Positions 9,701 through 19,020 of a stretch of DNA of 64,000 nt are shown here, piece after piece. The stretch comes from Cantharellus purpuraceus. Lineage: Eukaryota > Basidiomycota > Agaricomycetes > Cantharellales > Hydnaceae. The notes under the pieces were generated by a model. It was given only the letters and a program-made list of their open reading frames with translations. It was not told the DNA's origin and made no database searches. Both the position numbers and the translations under genes were made by a program. How positions within the stretch are numbered: position 1 is the first letter of the stretch; each line of letters starts with the position of its first letter. The stretch is taken from the NCBI GenBank assembly GCA_025174535.1, contig JALBUN010000003.1:1758501-1822500 (forward strand), read 5' to 3'.

Positions 9701-10539
9701 TGTAAGTACCCAAGGTACTTACTTATTATAGTATATAGCTAGATAGTTGTAATTAATGTATGCAGCATTCCATTAAGGAATGCTGTCTTATTGATATATG
9801 CGCCCATAGGGTGCATATGTATAGTTATTATGTAAGCCAGTGGACCCAAGTACACATGTGGGTCCACATATAGTAGACAGAACTTAGTAACTACCACACT
9901 GTACAGGACATTGCCCAACCAATACACTTGGTTGAGTTCTGTGCAACAGTGTGAACTAAGACGCTTGTTCAGAAATACAACAAATACATATATACAACCT
10001 ATTTTCCTCAAATTTTACACAATACACTTCAATTCAAACTTATTTTCATATTTCAACATGATTCTCAAATTTTACACAATATACTAGATTAAAACATATT
10101 TTGATATTTTGGCATAATTCTTAAAAATAATTGTTTTTTCCCCATTTAGTGGTGGCAACTCTTGAGGGAACATCCAAATATCATTGATTCTTTCTTGTAC
10201 AATACTTGTAACATAATTTGAACTATCTTTAATCCCCACCTAGTATTTGTATATCTAAATATCCTATATAATACCAATTAAATTAATACATACATTCCCA
10301 TTATATCCATGTAAATGATTATGTTCATCTCAACCAAATATCTTATCTTTTAAAGTTTATTAAAATATAGAATATATGTTTATATTTATGAAAATTTCAC
10401 ACATCCAAAATCTTTTAAGATATCCAAATTGTAACTCCCTGGCTTTATGTATCATTGAAATTCTGATGTATATCTCATATACATCAGAATATTGTATACT
10501 GACATGATTCCAAACAAGTGTCTAAGACACCCATTAACA
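9701..10539 (+). mobile_element. P-element 3' LTR, split by an M insertion
   Basis: The LTR starts TGTAAGTACC and ends CCCATTAACA (10539). Without the M element it is about 273 bp, against 275 bp for the copy at 12005-12279. Its terminus is itself a perfect inverted repeat (9702-9722, 9-bp arms), and further hairpins follow at 9763-9785 and 9840-9867. Confidence 0.85.
9960..10522 (+). mobile_element. M element, MITE-like, with TAA target duplication
   Basis: 563-bp AT-rich element without coding capacity. The ends GACGCTTGTT and AACAAGTGTC form an inverted terminal repeat with one mismatch. TAA flanks it on both sides (9957-9959, 10523-10525). The uninterrupted site is present in the P LTR at 12005-12030, where 'gaactaagacaccc' reads through. 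A 3-bp TWA-type duplication is typical of PIF/Harbinger elements, but the family cannot be fixed without a transposase. Confidence 0.8.
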
Positions 10540-12004
10540 AATTCTCTCCATTGGGGGAATTTCATTTCCTCTGCTTAACCGATCATTCGGTTGGATCCCC
10601 TCACCCTGGGGAGATCCAGACTCTCTGGATTCAGACTCTTGTCAAGAATCTGCTCTTCAGTGACACAACTTGTGTTGCTCAGAGTTCTCTTGGAGCGATT
10701 TTAACATTGTTCCTAGCTCTGCTATTTGCTGCCCCATAGTAGTGGCAGCATGCCCTGCTTCAGCAGCCATCTTAGCTGCCTGAGCACTAGCTTCGCTAAT
10801 GCTCTTCATCTCATGTTGATTACACATGAGTTGTTCAGTCAATCTTGCTATTGACCTGTGGGTTTCACACCACTCTATACTGTGTGATTCCCTAGTAGAA
10901 GTATTGCTACTTCTACTTGGATGACTGTCTCCTCCTTTCTTCTCTAATCAAAGAACCACTCAATGAAGGGTTCTTGTTTGACAGATGATCTATTATCTGA
11001 TTGTCTGTGCAGTCTTGTGATTGCAGTGACTCTCTTCTAGAGTCTTCCTTATGAGAAGTCCCTGCAACTTCTCTAGGGTCTAGCTCCTCTTCCTGGGAGC
11101 TTTGTTAAGTGCTGAAAACTCGGAGTTTAAAGGAGTAGCTGGTGTTCGGATACTAGTGAGGAAGGGGATGGGACTTTACTGTTCCAGTTCAACTGGAGAC
11201 AGATGGGGACAAATAACTATTGAGTCGGATCGAGTGGACTTGGCTTCAACTTATGTGTTGCACCCCCTCGAATTGTCGGTCCAATATTTTGGAGTTCGGA
11301 GTACGGAGTTGGATCAAAGATCCAGAGTTTGACTTGTCAAGAAGATACTTGTCAAGAAGCTAGTAACCAAGAAGCTGATGGGGAATCTTAGTCGATATAC
11401 GAACTACTGTAACATACAAGAAGTAGCCCGTATAAGTATGTAGAGAATTGAATGGTAAAACTAAAAGCGATAAGACAATAAGACTAATATGGAATACAAC
11501 ATGGAAAGGAGTTCAGAGTTCAGACTCATGTCCGAACTAATACTAAACAATTAGAAAGTATAACGGTTGTTGTAACCCATAAGAAGACTACTAATGAGGA
11601 GAACAATGGCGGGGTCTGGAGTTGACGGAGGTGGAGTTGATGGAGGTGGAGTTGATGGAGGTGGAGTTGATGGAGGTGGAGATGGAATCCGGAGATCAGA
11701 ACTTGGTGTTACAGGATGTAACAAGCTTCTGCTGCTGGCTATGCACTGCTGTTCATCATTTATGATGTCCTGTGTGCTTCCAGCATGACTCACTCTACTA
11801 TAGATCATCATTATGATGACTCCTTTCTTTCTTCTATCTTTGTAGGCTAACTAAGTTAGTCTACTAGTTGCTCACTTATATAAGCAACTGGGGGGGTTGG
11901 TATACATCTGTACACCAGCAACAGCTGGTTTTCTAGTATTGACTAGAAAACTTCAATAATGAGGAAGAATCAATTGATTCTTCCTTTGGAAGTTCAAAAA
12001 AGTG
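10540..12004 (-). pseudogene. P-element leader and Gag N-terminus, inverted copy
   Basis: Reading leftwards from the LTR at 12005, a leader is followed by an ORF starting near 11800 (MIYSRVSHAGSTQDIIND). It is interrupted by a solo C LTR (11103-11723) and continues with frameshifts to a helical Ala/Glu/Gln-rich segment (MTEQLMCNQHEMKSISEA at 10842). The order LTR, leader, first ORF suggests the N-terminal part of Gag. The sequence again carries dense perfect hairpins (10577-10592, 10614-10630, 10894-10917, 11053-11073, 11929-11950, and a 22-bp perfect palindrome at 11963-11984). The 3' part stops at 10540 against the P LTR of the neighbouring copy. Confidence 0.65.
11103..11723 (-). mobile_element. 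Solo C LTR with AGCTT target duplication
   Basis: 621-bp LTR ending TGTTAAG and TGTAACA, flanked by AGCTT on both sides (11098-11102, 11724-11728). The intact target reads through in the P copy near 44310. It contains a 15-bp tandem repeat (GGTGGAGTTGATGGA, about four units, 11625-11690). The same LTR begins the C element at 37244. Confidence 0.9.
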
Positions 12005-12279
12005 TTAATGGGTGTCTTAGTTCACACCATTGCACAGAACTCAACCAAGTATATTGTTGGGCAATGTGTTGTACAGTGTGGTAGTTAACTAAGTTCTCCC
12101 TACTACATGTGGACCCACACATGTACTTGGGTCCACTGGCTTACACAATAACTATACATATGCACCCATAGGGTGCATATATCTACCAAGAAGACAGCAT
12201 TCCTTAATGGAATGCTGCATACATTAATTATGACTATATAACTATATACTATAGTAAGTAAGTACCCTGGGTACTTACA
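12005..12279 (-). mobile_element. P-element 5' LTR, inverted copy
   Basis: Complete 275-bp LTR, TGTTAATGGG...GGTACTTACA on this strand. It is homologous to 9701-10539 without the M element and provides the empty site for it. Hairpins at the terminus (12257-12277), 12152-12175 and 12203-12225 are kept. Confidence 0.85.
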
Positions 12280-12527
12280 GAGTGTCACTGGTTGGACGGT
12301 TGGATTCATCCACCTACTTCCTTTAGCCTCTAAGTGCATTCCCCTCTTTTTGGAATATCTGGACCCCTAAGCATCTATGAACTCTAGACTCTGGAAGTCA
12401 TATTCATTCTCTACTGCTAAGAAATGTATTACCTTCCTGCATATTGTCTACATTAACCATTACAAAGGATTATAACCAAAATACAAATGTTAAATTATTT
12501 CTGGAGTTGTACTGCCATAGGATTTGA
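12280..12527 (+). mobile_element. S LTR fragment
   Basis: It matches 1618-1868 of the S copy at 866-1948. Both ends are truncated. Confidence 0.7.
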
Positions 12528-12913
12528 TATGTAGGTGGCTGACTGGGAAAGAGATCTGTTCACCCTTGGCAATCACCCAGCCCCATTGCCCTTCTCTCAG
12601 CATTGTGCACATACACCAGGCATGAGCCCATGACTCCTTAGATTTGTCAGACCCCCATGTGAGCCACAAATCCACCAAGCACACAGCACCATCATGGAGC
12701 AAACATGGTTCACCTGTGAAATAATCATCACACCCAACCCAGACCATGGGTGTTGGCAAAGATGAGTCCATGGTGTCCATCCACCACCAGGCCTCCCAAG
12801 TCTCACTGACTTGGCCCCCACTGTCATGTGGATAAAACATCATCCATGGCCACACCAATGGATTTTCCAGTTCCTGGGAAATGTGAGTCACACTCTGCAT
12901 GCAACTGGCCCAT
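12528..12913 (-). pseudogene. Unknown gene, 3' part (split from 27470-28400)
   Basis: The minus strand is open across most of this stretch, with a Trp-rich protein (PWMMFYPHDSGGQVSETWEA). It ends at the CCCAT target duplication of an S LTR (12909-12913); the matching CCCAT and the upstream part of the same reading direction lie at 27470. I do not recognise the protein. It resembles repetitive ORFs of unknown function that I associate with basidiomycetes. A frame change near the junction indicates decay. Confidence 0.45.
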
Positions 12914-13321
12914 TGTATGGGAACTGGTTTTCTCTGAAAAGTCTTGTTTATGGTCCTGAAATTGTATATTTTCGCTTTATGGCCTTAAAATATCAGCATA
13001 TACATGCGGCTTTCTCTTGATTTAGGGTCATTCAAATATTCTCTATTTTTCCATATTCTTTCAGGAATTTTCCATGCAGAAATGGGTTCACAAATTTATT
13101 GTCCTGTTGGGCAAAGTTTTGGACCCACACAGACCCACAAAACTTCACAGATGTCAGCAGCTTCAAAGTCAGCAGAGTCACCTGATCTACTGACTCATTT
13201 TCAATCACATGACTCATTTCAATCTCTGACCCATTCTGGTCATCACTGCCAGTAAATGCTCAATATCTTGGCAACCACAGCTCCTCCTGACTCTATTTTT
13301 GGTGGAGAGTTCAATAGAAGC
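12914..13321 (+). mobile_element. S LTR copy S1, left part
   Basis: Starts with the intact terminus TGTATGGGAAC next to CCCAT. Its right terminus and the second CCCAT lie at 27469-27474, so S1 is split by all DNA in between. Confidence 0.75.
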
Positions 13322-14590
13322 TGTATGGGAACCACCTTTTCCCTATCAAATTCCATTTATGCAGCACCAATGTGCTATACTTTGCGTTTCCATTCCTAAA
13401 TATCAGCATATATTTGATGCTTGTACCTGGAATGGACTTATTCAAATATTCTCTATTTTTCCATATTTTTTCGGGAATATTCCATGCAGAACTCAGCTCA
13501 GAATCATTTATTTCTGCTGTGCTACAGTTGTGGACCCATAGGCGCCCACAAACCTTCACACAGACGGCTCTCCCCTTTTGGACCAGGCATTTGGCCTGAA
13601 TTCAAGCTCAGATGTCTCTGATCAATAAATATTCTGTAACTTAACAACCACAGCCTCTCAGGGCACTATTTTCCGTGGAGATCATCACATGACATGTGGC
13701 TATCCATGGCTGTGCAAACCAGTGCAGAAAACAGGGTGGACACCCTTCTTTTTGCCTGATCAGTGCCTAATTCAGGGATCAGAGCAGGTGATTGATGATC
13801 AGATCAGGTGATTGCCTTGGAATATTCTACCCCTTTCCATAACATTCTAGCTGTTTCCTTCTATTATTAGATAGAACTTTCCAGAACCATTATTCAGCTC
13901 CTGATCAGTGTTAGTGCTGTGATCAGAACCTGTGATTGGCTTGGAATATTCTACCCCTTTCTTCCACCTTCCATAACCTTCCATCTATTAATAGGTAGAA
14001 TATTCCAGAAGCATTAGTCAGCTCCTGTAAATACAATATATAAGGAGGTCATTCTGCCTCTGAAATAGCAACATATTCTACCACTTCTACCCATCTTCTG
14101 CACACCAGTGTGACTAGAGTGACATACAGTGTCATCCTCTATCTCAGTAACTGTTGATTACTAGTTCAAGGATCTTTTACAGTTGTGTAACTGTACTTGA
14201 TTGCACTCGAACTAGTGATATTCCTGCTTTGGCGTGAGTGTAGTATCTGCCTCACGTGACTACGAATCTACAGGGTGAGATTGTCTGTCAATAGTCCTGC
14301 CATTAGTGCTCTTGTTTAAGTTACTAGTGTGTGCTGCCTTTGCAGAGCATTAGAAACTTGAACTTGTGTGAAGCAGTTGCTAGACTACTTCATACATTGC
14401 TGTTACCCGCTTCAGAGTGTCACTAGTTGGATGGTCAGATTCATCCACCTATTTCCTCTAGCCTCTAAGTGCATTCCCCTCTTTTTGGAATATCTGGACC
14501 CCTAAGCATCCATGAACTCTAGACTCTGGAAGTCTTATTCTTTTCTTGCTGCTAAGAAACATATTACTTTTTCTGCGTATAGTCTGCATT
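13322..14590 (+). mobile_element. S LTR copy S2 (left part) and arm 1 of a 1.27-kb inverted repeat
   Basis: Starts TGTATGGGAACC inside S1 at GAAGC. It is almost identical to the reverse complement of 16539-17808. The visible differences are mostly CpG sites, for example 'cacacagacgg' here against 'cgcgcagccgg'. It is interrupted at 14590 by S3 and ends at 16133. Confidence 0.8.
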
Positions 14591-15983
14591 TGTTTTGGAA
14601 CCCACAAAATTATGGTGTTAGGGCAAACTCTAAATCACCACAATTCTGTGAATGAACAGCTGAGAAGAATATCAAATCCTACTGCAGCACAACTCCAGAA
14701 ACGATTTAACATTTGTACTTTGGTTACAATCTGTTGTAATGGTCAATGCAGACGATACACAGGAAGGTAATACATTTCTTAGCAGTAGGGAATGAATAAG
14801 ACTTCCAGAGTCTAGAGTTCATGGATGCTTAGGGGTCCAGATATTCTGAAAAGAGGGGAATGCACTTAGAGGCTAGAGGAAGTAGGTGGATGAATCCAAC
14901 CATCCAACTAGTGACACTCTGAAGTGGGTAACAGCAATGTATGAAGTAGTCTAGCAACTGCTTCACACAAGTTCAAGATCCTAATGCTCTGCAAAGGCAG
15001 TACACACTAGTAACTTAATCAAAGAGCACTAATGGCAGGACTATCAACAGACAATCTCACCCTGTAGATTTGTAGTCATGCGAGGATACTACACTCACAC
15101 CCAAAGCAGGACAATCACTAGTTTGAGTGCAATCGAATACAGTTACACAACTGTAAGCGACCCTTGAACTGGACAATCAACAGTTACTGAGATATAGAGG
15201 ATGACACTGTATGTCACTCTAGTCACACTGATGTGCAAATGATGGGGTAGAAATGGTTATTAATTTCAGAGGCAGAATGGGCTCCTTTTATATTGTATTT
15301 ACAGGAGCTGACTAATACTACTGGAAACTTCTACCTATTAATAGATGGAAACTACTGGAAGCTAGTGGAATATGTGAGCAGGGGGTGGAAGTTTCCTAGC
15401 CAATGAGCTGCTTGGATTTGCTCTGACTCATGGCATGAGTCATAGTATGAGTAATCACACGAGTCATGGTATGAGTCATGGAAGGAGTCATTGCATGAGT
15501 CACCATTACTCAGATAACTCTGTCAATACTTTGTTTCCCAGGCTGATCAGCACAGCTATGGGTAGGCACAGCTTCTATTGAACTCTCCACTGAAAATGGA
15601 GTCAGGAGGTGCAGTGGTTGCAAAGATATTGAGCATTTACTGGCAGTGGTGGCCAGATTGAGTTGGAGATTGAAATGAGTCATGTGATTGAAAATGAGTC
15701 AGTTGTCTGGGTGACTCCGGCTGACTTTAAAGCTGCTGACATCTGTGAAGGTTTGTGGGTCCATGTGGGTCCCAAAACTTTGCCCAGCAGAACAACAAGG
15801 TTGTGGACTCATTTCTGCATTGAAAATTCCTGAAAAAATATGAAAAAATAGAGAATATTTGAATGGCCCTGAATCAAGAGAAAGCAGCACATATATGCTG
15901 ATATTTTGAGGCCATGAAGTGAAATTGTACAGTTTTGGGACTTTTAAACAAGATCTTTTTAAGGGATAACCAGTTCCCATACA
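14591..15983 (-). mobile_element. S LTR copy S3, complete, with GCATT target duplication
   Basis: 1393-bp LTR with both termini (TGTTTTGGAAC at 14591, CCCATACA at 15983), inserted in S2 with GCATT on both sides (14586-14590, 15984-15988). It keeps a short Gcn4-site array at 15420-15500. No internal domain, so it is a solo LTR or a non-autonomous element. Confidence 0.85.
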
Positions 15984-16384
15984 GCATTGAAAGATTGTAA
16001 CCAAAGTACAAATGTTAAATCATTTCTGGAGTTGTGCTGCAGCAGGGTTTGATATTCTTCTCAGCTGTTCATTCACGGAATTGTGGTGATTTAGAGTTTG
16101 CCCTAACACCATAATTTTGTGGGTTTCAAAACAGTTACTGAGATATAGAGGATGACACTGTATGTCACTCTAGTCACACTGATGTGCAAATGATGGGGTA
16201 GAAATGGTTATTTATTCAGAGGCAAAATGGCCTCCTTATATACTCTATCTACAGGAGCTGACTAATCCTTCTACCTATTAATAGTTATGAGTCATGGCAG
16301 GAGTCATAGCATGAGTCACCATTACTCAAATAACTCAGGCAATACTCCAGGTTGATCAGCACAGCTATGGGTAGGCACAGCTTC
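15984..16384. mobile_element. S LTR pieces: end of S2 (to 16133) and partial S4
   Basis: 15984-16133 continues S2 up to its terminus (TTTCAAAACA). 16134-16384 is an S fragment in the opposite direction with part of the minisatellite and ends GCTTC, the reverse complement of the GAAGC that precedes S2 at 13317-13321. The centre of the inverted repeat lies here. Confidence 0.65.
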
Positions 16385-17808
16385 TGTTTTGGAACCCGCA
16401 AAATTATGGTGTTAGGGCAAACTCTAAATCACCACAATTCCATGAATGAACAGCTGAGAAGAATATCAAACCCTGCTGCAGCACAACTCCAGAAACGATT
16501 TAATGTTTGTACTTTGGTTACAATCCTTTGTATTGGTCAATGCAGACTATACGCAGAAAAAGTAATATGTTTCTTAGCAGCAAGAAAAGAATAAGACTTC
16601 CAGAGTCTAGAGTTCATGGATGCTTAGGGGTCCAGATATTCCAAAAAGAGGGGAATGCACTTAGAGGCTAGAGGAAATAGGTGGATGAATCTGACCATCC
16701 AACTAGTGACACTCTGAAGCGGGTAACAGCAATGTATGAAGTAGTCTAGCAACTGCTTCACACAAGTTCAAGTTTCTAATGCTCTGCAAAGGCAGCACAC
16801 ACTAGTAACTTAAACAAGAGCACTAATGGCAGGACTATTGACAGACAATCTCACCCTGTAGATTCGTAGTCACGTGAGGCAGATACTACACTCACGCCCA
16901 AAGCAGGAATATCACTAGTTCGAGTGCAATCAAGTACAGTTACACAACTGTAAAAGATCCTTGAACTAGTAATCAACAGTTACTGAGATAGAGGATGACA
17001 CTGTATGTCACTCTAGTCACACTGGTGTGCAGAAGATGGGTAGAAGTGGTAGAATATGTTGCTATTTCAGAGGCAGAATGACCTCCTTATATATTGTATT
17101 TACAGGAGCTGACTAATGCTTCTGGAATATTCTACCTATTAATAGATGGAAGGTTATGGAAGGTGGAAGAAAGGGGTAGAATATTCCAAGCCAATCACAG
17201 GTTCTGATCACAGCACTAACACTGATCAGGAGCTGAATAATGGTTCTGGAAAGTTCTATCTAATAATAGAAGGAAACAGCTAGAATGTTATGGAAAGGGG
17301 TAGAATATTCCAAGGCAATCACCTGATCTGATCATCAATCACCTGCTCTGATCCCTGAATTAGGCACTGATCAGGCAAAAAGAAGGGTGTCCACCCTGTT
17401 TTCTGCACTGGTTTGCACAGCCATGGATAGCCACATGTCATGTGATGATCTCCACGGAAAATAGTGCCCTGAGAGGCTGTGGTTGTTAAGTTACAGAATA
17501 TTTATTGATCAGAGACATCTGAGCTTGAATTCAGGCCAAATGCCTGGTCCAAAAGGGGAGAGCCGGCTGCGCGAAGGTTTGTGGGCGCCTATGGGTCCAC
17601 AACTGTAGCACAGCAGAAATAAATGATTCTGAGCTGAGTTCTGCATGGAATATTCCCGAAAAAATATGGAAAAATAGAGAATATTTGAATAAGTCCATTC
17701 CAGGTACAAGCATCAAATATATGCTGATATTTAGGAATGGAAACGCAAAGTATAGCACATTGGTGCTGCATAAATGGAATTTGATAGGGAAAAGGTGGTT
17801 CCCATACA
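16385..17808 (-). mobile_element. S LTR copy S5 and arm 2 of the inverted repeat
   Basis: Runs from TGTTTTGG (16385) to CCCATACA (17808). 16539-17808 is the near-identical inverted partner of 13322-14590. It adjoins a truncated B LTR at 17809. Confidence 0.8.
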
Positions 17809-17954
17809 CCATCTCTGAAATCTCAGACACCGGTATTAGTGAGGGTGCAGCACATAAGCTGAAGCCAAGTCCATCCTGACCCCCACAACATGCTCCGACT
17901 CCAACCCAACCTCCAACCCAATCTCCAACCCCCAATTGGACCTAGTGCGTAACA
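17809..17954 (+). mobile_element. B-element 5' LTR, 3' part
   Basis: It matches the end of the B LTR at 26798-26943 and ends CTAGTGCGTAACA. The first ~365 bp were lost at the S5 junction. The internal sequence, starting GTATATTTGAACT, follows directly. Confidence 0.8.
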
Positions 17955-18238
17955 GTATATTTGAACTGCCATACTCACTCCTACCAATGCCACGATCCAC
18001 TGCCAATTCCGAACATGCACGAACCATTGAGGTGCCTGCTGACGAGCCAGGACGCATCGAGGACGCATATCGAACCACTCTGACAGTCCAACTCCGCCAG
18101 CGTCTTTTCGTATCAACTTTTAAATAGCGCTGCAACTCCCTATCCACCTCAGTCTCTAATTTGAGCCATCGATCGTGTTTCATCGCCATCGATCATTATC
18201 AGCCTTCTATTCACACCGATCCTTTCATCATCATTCAC

Positions 18239-18673
18239 ATGGCTTCCCATTCTATTCCCCTCTCCAACATCACTTCTAATAATATGTCACACTGGTCTCT
18301 GGACACAGAGGACTATCAAAAATACGCCGAGCTCCACGGGCATGTTAAGCCACCTCCACGTGTCAAAATACTTCCAAAACTCTTTCAACGTACAAGATCC
18401 CCACCATGTCTCTCTTATGCCATTGGCGATCCCATATTCTTTCACAATTCCATTGAACCATATACATTCCTCGACATTTCACCTCTATATCGTAACACGG
18501 ATAGAAGAGTCGAACGTGAGGTAGAATTTCAGTCGCCATCGCTGACCTATCCTCCCACTTCAATCCGACTCAGGTTACATCGTGTCAGGCAAAGGGACCG
18601 AATACTCTTGGAACGGGATACCATATGGAGACGGATCACTAAGACAATAAGGAGTATTTGTTGTGGATGCTGA
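18239..18673 (+). CDS. Small ORF in the A LTR (144 aa, unknown function)
   Basis: Complete ORF starting MASHSIPLSN at 18239, the first ATG kept in all three A copies. The central part is conserved: SLDTEDYQKYAELHG, KPPPRVKILPKLFQ, then Y-x-I-x-D-P-[IL]-F-x6-P-Y-T-F near residues 60-77. The C-terminus is Arg-rich and ends with several Cys (SICCGC). The G element carries a diverged homologue (54351-54830) in sense orientation between pol and its polypurine tract. Being in U3, this frame would lie near the 3' end of a genomic transcript, as with U3-encoded accessory genes of some retroviruses. No signal peptide, membrane segment or known domain is evident. Function unknown; conservation in two families argues that it is a real gene. 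Confidence 0.6.
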   Translation: MASHSIPLSNITSNNMSHWSLDTEDYQKYAELHGHVKPPPRVKILPKLFQRTRSPPCLSYAIGDPIFFHNSIEPYTFLDISPLYRNTDRRVEREVEFQSPSLTYPPTSIRLRLHRVRQRDRILLERDTIWRRITKTIRSICCGC

Positions 18674-19011
18674 CTGAAGTCCTCATGTGACTCAGGGTCA
18701 ATTAACCTTCGGAGCCGTAGGGAAGATGGTATTGGTGGACGTCTCTATTGTTCTTTTATATGACTCACCCCTGTTTCATCTTTTAATTCATTCATACACG
18801 ACTTACTCATCCTTGTTCTATTTTTGGTTCTTTTATTACTCATCACCCCCTATTCTTACAAAGATTACCCCTATCTGTCATTTCATTTCTCCATGATTTC
18901 CCCCTTTAGTAGTTCAACTTCACACGCTTCGTCAGCTGGCTTGATCAGCATTTCTTGCATCATATCGCATCATTTGCTCCTCATATTGTGTCATTGTGCC
19001 CTGGGGATTTG

Positions 19012-19020
19012 TATATAAAA
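19012..19020 (+). promoter_or_regulatory. TATA box of the A LTR
   Basis: TATATAAAAG-type box in 'tttgtatataaaagggcg', kept in the inverted copy near 38450. It marks the U3/R side of the LTR and gives its direction of transcription. Confidence 0.7.

Noticed and set aside
13421..13621. Short ORF repeated identically at 17509-17709 and near 63353
   Set aside because: It lies in the S LTR, is duplicated by the inverted repeat, and the copies differ by frameshifts; no sign of codon constraint.
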